In this document: piece by piece, positions 7,266-17,576 of the stretch
How the letters are laid out: the number at the start of each line of letters is the position of its first letter
Numbering within the stretch: the first letter of the stretch is position 1
From: Oceanobacter mangrovi
Lineage (GTDB): Bacteria > Pseudomonadota > Gammaproteobacteria > Pseudomonadales > Oceanobacteraceae
Direction of reading: 5' to 3'
DNA length: 64,000 nt
Assembly (NCBI RefSeq): GCF_019740315.1
Contig: NZ_JAHXZR010000005.1
Location: 248,001-312,000, forward strand
Notes under the pieces: generated by a model
Database searches by the model: none
Told to the model about the DNA's origin: nothing
The model's input: only the letters and a program-made list of their open reading frames with translations
Program-made: the position numbers and the translations under genes

Positions 7266-8162
7266 ATGAGACGTCTGAACTACAAGCACCTGCAGTATTT
7301 TTTTGCTGTTGCGGTTGATGGCAGCGTGCAGGCGGCGGCTGATCGTCTCAACATCACCCCACAAACCATCAGTGGTCAGTTGAAGCTGCTGGAAGACGAT
7401 ATGGGAGTGGCGCTGTTCAATAAATCCGGCCGTGGTCTTGAACTCACAGATGCCGGCCGTGTGGCACTGGATTATTGTCGCCAGATTTTCCAGCTTGGTG
7501 ATGAATTACAGGAGGTCATGCATCTGGGCATTACCGAGCGCCCCACCGAATTTCGCGTCGGTATCGTCGATGCCTTGCCCAAGTCGATTGCTCACCGCCT
7601 ACTGAGCCCGTCACTGACACTGGCCAGCAACATGCGGATTATCTGCCACGAAGAACAAATGGCCGCGCTGCTGGGTGAGCTGGCGGTGCACCGGCTTGAT
7701 CTGGTGTTGGCCGACAGCCCAATTCCTCCGGGCATGAATATCCGTTGCTTTAACCACCCGTTAGGTCGCAGCCGCCTAGCCTGTTTCGCGGCCAATAAAC
7801 TGATACCTCGAAGTGAATTTGAATTTCCCCGTTGCCTTCATGATGCGCCAGTACTGCTGCCAACCGATACCGCATCGGGCTTGCGTACAGAGTTACTCAG
7901 CTGGTTCAAACGGGCAGGTATTACGCCGCGGATTACCGGGGAATTTGACGATTCGGCGCTGTTGAAGGCATTTGGCAGCCAGGGCCACGGCTTCTTTTTC
8001 GCCCCGGCCGTGATTGCCAAAGAAATTTGCCAGAAGTACCGGGTCAAGGTGGTCGGCGTGGTCGAAGAACTGACCCAGGAGTTCTACGCCATTTCTGCGG
8101 AACGGCGTATCACTCACCAGGCCGTCAAGGCGATTACCGAGCAACCGCCACTGACGGAATAA
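7266..8162 (+). CDS. nhaR: LysR-type activator NhaR
   Basis: 298 residues with the N-terminal winged helix (LNYKHLQYFFAVAVDGSVQ, then LNITPQTISGQLKLLE) and the NhaR-specific GRGLELTDAG turn. The effector domain keeps the NhaR-like segments VGIVDALPK, LDLVLADSPIPPG, ITGEFDDSALLKAFG and the late FYAISAERRI. In E. coli NhaR activates the Na+/H+ antiporter gene nhaA in response to sodium. No antiporter gene is adjacent here; the divergent neighbour is yccA. The identification is by close sequence resemblance, and the regulated gene is unknown. Confidence 0.82.
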   Translation: MRRLNYKHLQYFFAVAVDGSVQAAADRLNITPQTISGQLKLLEDDMGVALFNKSGRGLELTDAGRVALDYCRQIFQLGDELQEVMHLGITERPTEFRVGIVDALPKSIAHRLLSPSLTLASNMRIICHEEQMAALLGELAVHRLDLVLADSPIPPGMNIRCFNHPLGRSRLACFAANKLIPRSEFEFPRCLHDAPVLLPTDTASGLRTELLSWFKRAGITPRITGEFDDSALLKAFGSQGHGFFFAPAVIAKEICQKYRVKVVGVVEELTQEFYAISAERRITHQAVKAITEQPPLTE

Positions 8163-8180
8163 AGCGGCATAAATTCGGGT

Positions 8181-9014
8181 CTATTCCTCAACCAGAACTT
8201 CACAACGCCAGTTGCCGTGCTCCCCTGCCAGTTGTTTGGCTAACTTCGGCAACAGCTGTTCCAGCATGGGTTTGAGCGTAAACGGTGGATTAATCAGAAT
8301 CATACCGGCCGAGGTCATACCACGTTCAGCGCTATCTGCCCTGATACCCAATTCAAACAGCTGAATATTGCGAATACCGGTTTTCACCAGCTGGCGTTCC
8401 AGCTCATCAATACGCTGACGCTCCACCACCGGATACCAGAGCGCATAGGTGGCCGTGGCCATTCTTCGGTAGGCTTTCGCCAGGCTATCAACAACGGTCT
8501 GATAATCGGTTTTGACTTCGTAAGGCGGGTCCATCAGTACCAGCCCACGACGAATCTGGGTTGGCAACAAGCCCACCAGTCCCTGGAAGCCATCCTCGTG
8601 ACGCAAGCTGATACGGCGATCTGAGCGCATCAACTGCTCCAGATAACCAAACTCACGTGGATGCAGTTCAAACAACACGGCCTTGTCCTGCTCGCGCAAA
8701 AAGTGCTGGGCGATCGCCGGAGAACCCGGGTAAACCGGCTCATCAATACCATCCTGACAGGCCTGCACCGCAGACAGATAGTTTTCCAGTTCAGGCCACT
8801 GACTGCCCTGCAGGCGGCCAATACCCGTCAGGTATTCGCGGTTTTTGGCAGACTCATGGGAATTCAGCTGATAGATACCGGCCGCCGAGTGGGTATCTAT
8901 GTAGACGAAAGGCTTGTCCTTGCGACACAGATAGGCCAGCACTTCGGCTTCGACCAGGTGTTTGAGCACGTCAGCAAAGTTGCCGGCGTGAAAGGAATGC
9001 AGATAGCTCAACAT
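8181..9014 (-). CDS. rlmJ: 23S rRNA (adenine2030-N6)-methyltransferase RlmJ
   Basis: 277 residues, the same size as the E. coli enzyme that methylates A2030 of 23S rRNA. The start MLSYLHSFHAGNFADVLKH is diagnostic, followed by FVYIDTHSAAGIYQLNS (the SAM site) and the catalytic motif MDPPYE in the middle. The C terminus has INPPFTLKPML. AGGACTC-type bases precede the ATG. It converges with nhaR, leaving only 18 bp between stops. Confidence 0.92.
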   Translation of the reverse strand: MLSYLHSFHAGNFADVLKHLVEAEVLAYLCRKDKPFVYIDTHSAAGIYQLNSHESAKNREYLTGIGRLQGSQWPELENYLSAVQACQDGIDEPVYPGSPAIAQHFLREQDKAVLFELHPREFGYLEQLMRSDRRISLRHEDGFQGLVGLLPTQIRRGLVLMDPPYEVKTDYQTVVDSLAKAYRRMATATYALWYPVVERQRIDELERQLVKTGIRNIQLFELGIRADSAERGMTSAGMILINPPFTLKPMLEQLLPKLAKQLAGEHGNWRCEVLVEE

Positions 9015-9069
9015 GGAGGAGTCCTCATAACGGCAGTCACCGCAGAAAAGCCAACTGCAGAGACAAGAA

Positions 9070-9095
9070 TGCCGCGGATCGCCAGATCCACGGCA
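9070..9095. terminator. Hairpin between rlmJ and secF
   Basis: TGCCGCGGATC and GATCCACGGCA arms with a 4-nt loop and one mismatch lie between the secF stop and the rlmJ start. Read on the minus strand it would follow secF by about 30 bp, but the flanking T's are few (ATTCTTGT), so it is a weak terminator call. Confidence 0.4.
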
Positions 9096-9125
9096 CTCGA
9101 GGTAAACAACAAATCAGCCCGGTAA

Positions 9126-10043
9126 TTATGGACGATCGTCGATTTCTTCTTCGACTTCGGGTGGCATCAGATCCTCCCGGGTCAGTTTCATCAGCAACAG
9201 CAGACTGGCTGCCACATAGATGGATGAGTAGGTACCAATCACAATACCGACGGTCAGTGCCATGGCAAAGTTATGGATCAGCTCACCACCCACAAACAGC
9301 AACGCCAACAGCACCAGCACCGTGGTGAACGAGGTCATCAGGGTACGGTCGAGGGTCTGGTTGAGGGCATCGTTCATGATTTCGATTGGATCAGAACGGC
9401 GCATGGTACGGAAGTTTTCACGAATACGGTCCGCGACCACGATGGTATCGTTAAGTGAATAACCGATCACCGCCAACAAGGCCGCCAGCACGGTAAGATC
9501 GAATTCCCACTGGAAAATGGAGAACAAACCCAGCGTGATCAAGACGTCGTGGAACAGCGCCATAACCGCACCAACCGAGAACTTCAGCTGGAAACGGGCG
9601 GCAACATAAATCATCACCACCGCCAGTGCCAGCAACAGCGCCAGGCCGCCCTGGTCACGCAGTTCCTCACCGACGTTGGCCCCCACAAATTCACTGCGCA
9701 GCAGCGTCAGCTTGTTATCAGCCGTTGCAGCTCCCTGCAAGACCGCCAGCACTTCGTTGCCCAGATTGTCGCGGAAGGATTCCGACATACGTACCAGAAT
9801 ATCGGTTTCGGAACCGAAGGTCTGGACCGTTACATCCTTATAGCCAGCGGCCTGCAAGGCAGTTGAAATCTGGTCAACCGGTTGCACCTTGTCGTATTGC
9901 ACTTCCAGCAGCGTACCGCCAGTGAAGTCGAGGCCAAAATTCAGCCCCTGCACCGCCAGAGAACCAATCGAGGCCAGCAGCAACAGTCCGGAAAATACCA
10001 TTGCGGCATAGCGCAGCTTCATAAAATCGAAGGCTTTCTTCAT
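9126..10043 (-). CDS. secF: Protein translocase subunit SecF
   Basis: 305-residue inner-membrane subunit of the SecDF-YajC complex, which uses the proton gradient to pull exported proteins out of SecYEG. It has the expected six membrane helices. The first is followed by GLNFGLDFTGGT, and the later helices contain GYSLNDTIVVADRIRENF and DRTLMTSFTTVLV, both family signatures. Its ATG overlaps the secD TGA by one base (TGATG), so translation is coupled. It is the last gene of the leftward queA-tgt-yajC-secD-secF group. Confidence 0.95.
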   Translation of the reverse strand: MKKAFDFMKLRYAAMVFSGLLLLASIGSLAVQGLNFGLDFTGGTLLEVQYDKVQPVDQISTALQAAGYKDVTVQTFGSETDILVRMSESFRDNLGNEVLAVLQGAATADNKLTLLRSEFVGANVGEELRDQGGLALLLALAVVMIYVAARFQLKFSVGAVMALFHDVLITLGLFSIFQWEFDLTVLAALLAVIGYSLNDTIVVADRIRENFRTMRRSDPIEIMNDALNQTLDRTLMTSFTTVLVLLALLFVGGELIHNFAMALTVGIVIGTYSSIYVAASLLLLMKLTREDLMPPEVEEEIDDRP

Positions 10044-11902
10044 CAGACTTTACCTCCGATAGACAGGGTTTGCAGACGACGGCCACCATAAATAGCGTTG
10101 GTCAGCGCACGAGTCAGCATGATGGCTGTAAACATGGAAGTGATAATGCCGAAGGACAGGGTTACCGCGAAGCCTTTCACCGGACCGGTACCAACGGCAA
10201 ACAGAATCACCGCCACGATCAGGGTTGTCAGGTTCGCATCGAGAATGGTCACAAACGCCCGATTATAGCCTTCATGAATTGCCTGCTGTGGCGAGCGCCC
10301 GGCGCGTAATTCCTCACGAATTCGCGAGAAGATCAACACGTTGGCGTCCACCGCCATACCAACGGTCAAGACAATACCGGCAATACCCGGCAACGTCAGC
10401 GTCGCCCCGACAATACTCATCATGGCAATCAGCACCACGATGTTGGCCAGCAAGGCAACGTTGGCCAGCAAACCAAAGGTGCGGTAATAAACCGCCATCA
10501 TCACCAGCACCAGCGCCAGGCCGAGAATCACCGAGTTCATACCCATCTCGATGTTTTCTTTACCCAGGCTTGGACCAACCGTCCGCTCTTCAACAAAATA
10601 CATTGGCGCCGCCAGTGCACCAGCCCGCAGCAGCAAGGCCAGCTCAGAGGCTTCAGCCGATTCCAGACCGGTGATGCGGAAGCTTGAGCCCAGCGTGCTT
10701 TGAATAGTTGCCAGCGAGATAATGGACTTGTCGACTACCTGAATGGTTTTTGGTACTTCCTTGCCCTCGACCATTTCATAAACAGTCTTTGGCTTGCGCT
10801 CGACAAACAGCACCGCCATACGACGCTTGATGGCCTTGCGGGTCACCTGGGTCATGATGGCACCGCCCTTGGAATCAAGATCGATGTTCACCTGCGGGAA
10901 ACCGTTCTCATCAAACGAAGGCTGGGCGTTGGTGACACTGTCGCCGGTGGTGATCACGGTTTTTTCCAGCCGCGCGGTACGGAACTGGTCGTTACGGAAA
11001 GGATATTCTTCAGTAGTAATGCGGGAAGCACCCGGCTCAGCTTCGAGACGGAACTCGAGGTTGGCGGCCTTACCCAGAATTTTCTTGGCTTCCGCGGTGT
11101 CCTGCACACCAGGCAACTCAACCACGATACGGTTACGACCCTGACGCTGTACCAGCGGCTCAGCCACACCCAGTTCATTGACCCGGTTACGAATGGTGGT
11201 GAGGTTCTGCTTCAGGGCGTAGTCTTCCAGCTCTTTCTTCTTCTGATCGGAAATACTCAGCTGAATCAGGTACTGGTCGCCGTTATCGACATCTTCACGC
11301 AGGAATTCGGTGTAGTTACGCGCCAGAAAGGCATCCGCCTCATCACGTACCACAGCATCCACAAAAACCAGATTGATCTTGTCATCGTCAATCACCACCC
11401 GACGATACTTGATACCCTCTTCACGCAGACGGGTACGCAGCTCCTCGCGGTAGTTCTTGATCCGGCCACTGAGATAATCCTGCATGTCCACTTCCATCAG
11501 GAAGTGCACACCGCCACTGAGGTCCAGACCCAATGTCATCGGGCCAGCGCCCATCGACAGCAGCCAGTCCGGAGTGGTCGGAGCCAGGTTCAGTGCCACC
11601 ACATAGTCGTCGCCCAGTTCGCGCTGCACCAGATCCTTGGCCGCCAGCTGTTGCTCGGAAGAAGTCAGACGCACCAGTGCCGTGCTGCCATTGACTTCAT
11701 CAGCCAGAACATCAATACCCTTGGCGGTGAGGATTTCATTAACGTGCTTGACGACAGAGTCGGACATTTCAGCGCCAGAGCGGGTCGGGGTCACCTGAAT
11801 GGCGGGATCGGGCGGGTAAAGATTCGGCGCTGCATAAACAGCGGCCAGTGCCAATACAACCAGTATCAGCAGGTTTTTCCAGAGGGGATACTTGTTGAGC
11901 AT
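10043..11902 (-). CDS. secD: Protein translocase subunit SecD
   Basis: 619 residues, as usual for gammaproteobacterial SecD. A single N-terminal membrane helix is followed by a large periplasmic domain (residues ~40-440) containing GLDLSGGVHFLMEVD and NELGVAEPLVQRQG, the latter part of the P1 domain. The C-terminal five-helix bundle carries GIAGIVLTVGMAVDANVLIF and RIREELR, with the Asp that takes part in proton-driven movement. It works with SecF, which overlaps its stop codon. A 10-bp hairpin separates it from yajC. Confidence 0.95.
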   Translation of the reverse strand: MLNKYPLWKNLLILVVLALAAVYAAPNLYPPDPAIQVTPTRSGAEMSDSVVKHVNEILTAKGIDVLADEVNGSTALVRLTSSEQQLAAKDLVQRELGDDYVVALNLAPTTPDWLLSMGAGPMTLGLDLSGGVHFLMEVDMQDYLSGRIKNYREELRTRLREEGIKYRRVVIDDDKINLVFVDAVVRDEADAFLARNYTEFLREDVDNGDQYLIQLSISDQKKKELEDYALKQNLTTIRNRVNELGVAEPLVQRQGRNRIVVELPGVQDTAEAKKILGKAANLEFRLEAEPGASRITTEEYPFRNDQFRTARLEKTVITTGDSVTNAQPSFDENGFPQVNIDLDSKGGAIMTQVTRKAIKRRMAVLFVERKPKTVYEMVEGKEVPKTIQVVDKSIISLATIQSTLGSSFRITGLESAEASELALLLRAGALAAPMYFVEERTVGPSLGKENIEMGMNSVILGLALVLVMMAVYYRTFGLLANVALLANIVVLIAMMSIVGATLTLPGIAGIVLTVGMAVDANVLIFSRIREELRAGRSPQQAIHEGYNRAFVTILDANLTTLIVAVILFAVGTGPVKGFAVTLSFGIITSMFTAIMLTRALTNAIYGGRRLQTLSIGGKV

Positions 11903-11933
11903 AATCTGCCCTTGTGAAAGCTCGATTCAGAAA

Positions 11934-11957
11934 CAGCTGTGGCGCGTGCCACAGCTG
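11934..11957. repeat. Perfect hairpin between yajC and secD
   Basis: CAGCTGTGGC (11934-11943), loop GCGT, and GCCACAGCTG (11948-11957) form an uninterrupted 10-bp stem inside an operon. With no U tract it is more likely an RNA-stability or partial attenuation element than a full terminator. Confidence 0.6.
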
Positions 11958-11973
11958 CTGACAGGAGGGGTTA

Positions 11974-12336
11974 TCAGCCCAGTACTTCCTTGATGGTACC
12001 TTTTGGCAGAACCATGGTCACCGCTACCTTCTGAACTGGCAGTTCGATACCGTTGGCCACTTCCATCACCACGAAGTCTTCAGAAACCTTGGTTACTTTG
12101 CCCAGCATGCCGCCAGCCATAACCACTTCATCACCCTTGCTCAGGTTAGAAATCAGGTTTTTATGTTCTTTCTGACGCTTGGCTTGTGGACGCCACAGCA
12201 GGAAATAGAAAATCAACAGGAAGCCGCCCAGGAAAACGAACTGGCCAATTGCGCCCATTGGACCTTCGGCTGGCGCACCTTCAGCCAGTGCCGAAGCGGA
12301 TGCAGCCATCGCCATCAAGGCAAACAGAAATTTCAT
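11974..12336 (-). CDS. yajC: SecDF accessory subunit YajC
   Basis: 120-residue small membrane protein of the SecDF-YajC complex. A short N-terminal hydrophobic segment (ALMAMAASASALA) is followed by a membrane helix FVFLGGFLLIFYFLLWRPQ and the diagnostic RPQAKRQKEHKNLISNLSKGDEV start of the cytoplasmic domain (quoted in parts: RPQAKRQKEHK and LSKGDEV). GGAG lies 8 bp before the ATG. It sits between tgt and secD, the standard order. Confidence 0.94.
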   Translation of the reverse strand: MKFLFALMAMAASASALAEGAPAEGPMGAIGQFVFLGGFLLIFYFLLWRPQAKRQKEHKNLISNLSKGDEVVMAGGMLGKVTKVSEDFVVMEVANGIELPVQKVAVTMVLPKGTIKEVLG

Positions 12337-12467
12337 TAATAGATCTCCAAATACTTCGTGAGCACCCTAGCACGGGTTAGCGACACTTATTTTACGGTCC
12401 TTGCAACGTCTGCCAGCGACCTGTTTATTCGTGTTTCTGCATCCTCCCGGAACAGACAACACCCTGC

Positions 12468-14695
<2,228 letters not shown>

Positions 14696-14810
14696 CAGAT
14701 ATTGCAGTAGGTATACAGAGGAAAACCGACCAGCCACTGCCAGTCGATCAATGAAGCCTAAGATTACAGAAGCAAATCCGCTAAGTTAAGGAAATAACTT
14801 AAAAAAATGT

Positions 14811-14838
14811 TTGACCGGCGAAAATAGATCAGTAATAT
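14811..14838 (+). promoter_or_regulatory. Promoter of the tRNA-Leu operon
   Basis: TTGACC (14811-14816), 16 bp, then TAATAT (14833-14838) precede the first tRNA gene by about 26 bp. The following ACGCGGCC is a GC-rich discriminator of the kind found at stringently controlled stable-RNA promoters. Confidence 0.65.
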
Positions 14839-14864
14839 ACGCGGCCACTGACAGCTACTAACGA

Positions 14865-14951
14865 GCCAGAGTGGCGAAATTGGTAGACGCAGGGGATTCA
14901 AAATCCCCCGCCTTTGCGGGTGTGCCGGTTCGAGTCCGGCCTCTGGTACCA
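14865..14951 (+). tRNA. tRNA-Leu (CAA)
   Basis: 87-nt class II tRNA beginning GCCAGAG and ending CTCTGGTACCA with the CCA encoded. The anticodon stem GGGGA/TCCCC carries loop TTCAAAA, so the anticodon is CAA (reads UUG). It has a long variable arm and the GGTTCGAGTCC T arm. It is the first gene of the tRNA-Leu operon. Confidence 0.96.
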
Positions 14952-14990
14952 GAACTCCGTAAAGTAGCTGTTAGCGGGTAGCTCCGAAAA

Positions 14991-15077
14991 GCCCAGGTGG
15001 TGGAATTGGTAGACACGCTGTGTTCAGGTCGCAGTGAGCTTACGCTCGTGAGAGTTCGAGTCTCTCCCTGGGCACCA
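14991..15077 (+). tRNA. tRNA-Leu (CAG), copy 1
   Basis: 87-nt class II tRNA beginning GCCCAGG and ending CCTGGGCACCA with encoded CCA. The anticodon loop TTCAGGT gives anticodon CAG (reads CUG). It is the first of four identical copies in this cluster. Confidence 0.96.
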
Positions 15078-15164
15078 AACTTATCTTGTTATCAAATAAG
15101 TATTGGTGCTACTACACTGATCAGGACAGTCAAATCCTGAACTGGAAAAGCCCAGTATAAAAAT

Positions 15165-15251
15165 GCCCAGGTGGTGGAATTGGTAGACACGCTGTGTTCA
15201 GGTCGCAGTGAGCTTACGCTCGTGAGAGTTCGAGTCTCTCCCTGGGCACCA
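15165..15251 (+). tRNA. tRNA-Leu (CAG), copy 2
   Basis: Identical to copy 1 over all 87 nt: anticodon loop TTCAGGT, encoded CCA. It is preceded by an 87-nt spacer with two small hairpins. Confidence 0.96.
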
Positions 15252-15338
15252 ACCTTCTCTCGTTATCGTTTGAATGTTGGTGCTGACACACTGATCAGGA
15301 CAGTCAAATCCTGAACTGGAAAAAACCAGTATAAAAAT

Positions 15339-15425
15339 GCCCAGGTGGTGGAATTGGTAGACACGCTGTGTTCAGGTCGCAGTGAGCTTACGCTCGTGAG
15401 AGTTCGAGTCTCTCCCTGGGCACCA
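15339..15425 (+). tRNA. tRNA-Leu (CAG), copy 3
   Basis: Identical to copies 1 and 2, with the same anticodon CAG and encoded CCA. Its upstream spacer differs from the next one at three positions. Confidence 0.96.
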
Positions 15426-15512
15426 ACCTTCTCTTGTTATCGTTTGAATGTTGGTGCTGGCACACTGATCAGGACAGTCAAATCCTGAACTGGAAAAACC
15501 CAGTATAAAAAT

Positions 15513-15599
15513 GCCCAGGTGGTGGAATTGGTAGACACGCTGTGTTCAGGTCGCAGTGAGCTTACGCTCGTGAGAGTTCGAGTCTCTCCCTGGGCACCA
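15513..15599 (+). tRNA. tRNA-Leu (CAG), copy 4
   Basis: Last copy of the array, identical to the others. After its CCA end the repeat breaks off after a few bases (ACCTTCT) and is replaced by a hairpin. Confidence 0.96.
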
Positions 15600-15622
15600 A
15601 CCTTCTGAACAGAAGTTGGTAC
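15599..15622 (+). terminator. Hairpin ending the tRNA-Leu operon
   Basis: CCAAC-c-TTCT, loop GAAC and AGAAGTTGG form a bulged stem beginning at the CCA end of the last tRNA. A U tract is missing, so it may be a processing stem or a weak terminator. The rest of the space to 15854 holds only the chemoreceptor promoter region. Confidence 0.4.
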
Positions 15623-15854
15623 ATCTCTGGATCGGTTCAGTTCCAATCTAAATACCCAAAGATTTCTTATCTCAGCCCCAATGGATCTTCAAATATCCAG
15701 GCCGTTATCGCATTGACGTTTTAGCCCAAGACCCAACCAGTACAAAATAATTTTTTAGGCTACTCTATACTAAAAGCTAGCCAATCCAGTCCTGTTCTAC
15801 AATTTGCAATCTGACAACTTTGACTAAGCTTTAACTGAGCTTCGAGGAGTCAGC

Positions 15855-17480
15855 ATGCCCCTACAACAAAAACAAAACGGCCTGATCGCCATTGCCAGCG
15901 GTACCATTGCAGGTATTGCCACAGGCTACGGCTTCAGCATCTTCACCTCCAGCAGCAACATACCGACAGCTATCGCGGCGGCGGCAATCAGCGTCTTGGT
16001 GATTCACTTCAGCCATCAACGCAGCCAGCAACTACTCCTGAAACAAATCAACAACCCGTCACACCCTGTCAACAGCTTGCCGCCGGCCTATAGAAAAATC
16101 GGTCAACAACTGTCCGACAGCCGTACTCTCAAGCAGCAGCTTTCCGAACACAGTGGTCGCATCGCTATCGCCGCAGCAGAAATGTCGCATGCTGCTGACA
16201 AAATGCGCGAAAAAATTCATGAGGAGGTTGAGGATACAGGCCGCATTGTTATGTCAGCCCAGCAAATATCCGATGCTGTCAACTCGATGGTCTCACAAAC
16301 CCAAGAAGCCGCTCAGGCTGCCGATCAAGCCAAACAGTTGAATCTGTCGGGTAAAAAGGCGGTCGATGCCACCATTCCACAAATGGAGGGCACTCGTAAT
16401 CAGGTCAACGCCAATGCGGAACTCATTGCCCAACTGGAAAGCAAATCCGAACAGATCAAGTCCGTCACCCGAGTCATCAGTGACATTGCCGAACAAACCA
16501 ATCTGCTGGCACTGAATGCTGCCATCGAAGCAGCCCGCGCTGGTGAGCAAGGCCGAGGATTTGCGGTTGTCGCCGACGAAGTACGGGCGCTGGCAGCCAA
16601 AACGTCCAGCGCTACCGAACAGATTGGCGAAACCGTCACACAGATAAACAGTGCTATCAAAGATGCTGTCGCCAATAGCAAACGCCTGACAGTTGTTATC
16701 GACGAAGGGGTCAGCATGACCCAAACAGTCAGTGCACGCCTCAATGAAATCTATCAACGCTCGGAAGAAATCCAGTACAGCGTCAATGCCATTGCCGAAA
16801 ACGTGCAAAACAACAGCTCTCACATCCAGCAAATATCCAGCATTGTTGGAGATACTCGTAGCCGCCTGGAGCTGACCGAGAAAGAAATTTCTTCCATTTC
16901 AGATCAGTCACTACAGTTATCTGAAACCGCTGAACGTATTTATGAAGCCTTCAGCGATGGCGAACTCGGCCATATTCACGATGCTGCCAAATCCGAAGCA
17001 GAACAAGCAGCCAGGACAATTGGTGAACTATTTGAGCGAGCTATTGATAACGGCAAACTGTCGATTGAGGATGTGTTTGATACCAACTACCAGACCATCC
17101 CCAACACCAAACCGAAAAAATATAATACCCGTTATGACCGCTTTACCGACGAGCAACTGCCGGCAATTCAGGAACCCATTTTGCAGCGCCATCAGGAAAT
17201 AGCCTACGCAGGCGCAGTCGACGTTAATGGCTATTTCCCGACCCATAACAAGCGTTATAGCCAGCCGTTAACCGGTAACATGGAGAAAGACCTTCTAAAC
17301 AGCCGTACCAAACGCATTTTTAACGACCGTACCGGCCTGCGCTGCGGCCAGAACAAACAGGCATTTTTACTGCAAACCTACAAACGCGATACCGGCGAAG
17401 TGATGCACGACCTGTCAGTTCCCATCATGGTCAAAGGCAGACACTGGGGTGGCTTTCGTATTGGTTATCGGTCGAAGTAA
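15855..17480 (+). CDS. Methyl-accepting chemotaxis protein with C-terminal sensor-like domain
   Basis: 541 residues. Two hydrophobic segments (residues ~8-30 and ~36-52) separated by a short loop anchor it in the inner membrane without a periplasmic sensor. The signalling hairpin covers residues ~90-370, with its tip [21 protein letters not shown] near residues 214-235 (only the [16 protein letters not shown] core is invariant). The last ~110 residues form a separate domain with the pattern [32 protein letters not shown] and [11 protein letters not shown], a recurrent C-terminal domain of such receptors and probably the cytoplasmic sensor. GAGGAG lies 6 bp before the ATG. No che gene is nearby, so the ligand is unknown. 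Confidence 0.9.
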   Translation: MPLQQKQNGLIAIASGTIAGIATGYGFSIFTSSSNIPTAIAAAAISVLVIHFSHQRSQQLLLKQINNPSHPVNSLPPAYRKIGQQLSDSRTLKQQLSEHSGRIAIAAAEMSHAADKMREKIHEEVEDTGRIVMSAQQISDAVNSMVSQTQEAAQAADQAKQLNLSGKKAVDATIPQMEGTRNQVNANAELIAQLESKSEQIKSVTRVISDIAEQTNLLALNAAIEAARAGEQGRGFAVVADEVRALAAKTSSATEQIGETVTQINSAIKDAVANSKRLTVVIDEGVSMTQTVSARLNEIYQRSEEIQYSVNAIAENVQNNSSHIQQISSIVGDTRSRLELTEKEISSISDQSLQLSETAERIYEAFSDGELGHIHDAAKSEAEQAARTIGELFERAIDNGKLSIEDVFDTNYQTIPNTKPKKYNTRYDRFTDEQLPAIQEPILQRHQEIAYAGAVDVNGYFPTHNKRYSQPLTGNMEKDLLNSRTKRIFNDRTGLRCGQNKQAFLLQTYKRDTGEVMHDLSVPIMVKGRHWGGFRIGYRSK

Positions 17481-17521
17481 ACAGAGTCTTTGGCAAACCG
17501 TAGCGACCAAACAACAACCAA

Positions 17522-17551
17522 TAAAAAACGCAGCCATAGCTGCGTTTTTTA
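17522..17551. terminator. Bidirectional terminator between chemoreceptor gene and zapE
   Basis: AAAAAACGCAGC (17523-17534), 4-nt loop, GCTGCGTTTTTT (17539-17550): a perfect 12-bp dyad with A and T tracts on both sides, placed between converging genes. Confidence 0.9.
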
Positions 17552-17576
17552 TGTTATCCAGGCCATTAGAACTGGA

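Larger units (their letters stand above)
14991..15599 (+). repeat. 174-bp tandem array: tRNA-Leu(CAG) plus structured spacer
   Basis: Four tRNA-Leu(CAG) genes start at 14991, 15165, 15339 and 15513, exactly 174 bp apart. Each of the three spacers is 87 nt. Spacers 2 and 3 differ at three positions, and spacer 1 is more diverged in its first half. All three keep a TCAGGA/TCCTGA stem and an ACGTT-free ACTGG/CCAGT stem, whose 6-nt loop varies (AAAAGC, AAAAAA, AAAAAC), and all end in TATAAAAAT. This is a local duplication of gene plus processing spacer. Confidence 0.9.

Noticed and set aside
10700-11917. Open frame of 405 codons antisense to secD
   Set aside because: Shadow of secD with no family features and no promoter context.
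14991-15599. CRISPR-like periodic repeats
   Set aside because: The repeated units are complete tRNA-Leu genes with spacers that are copies of each other, not unique spacers.
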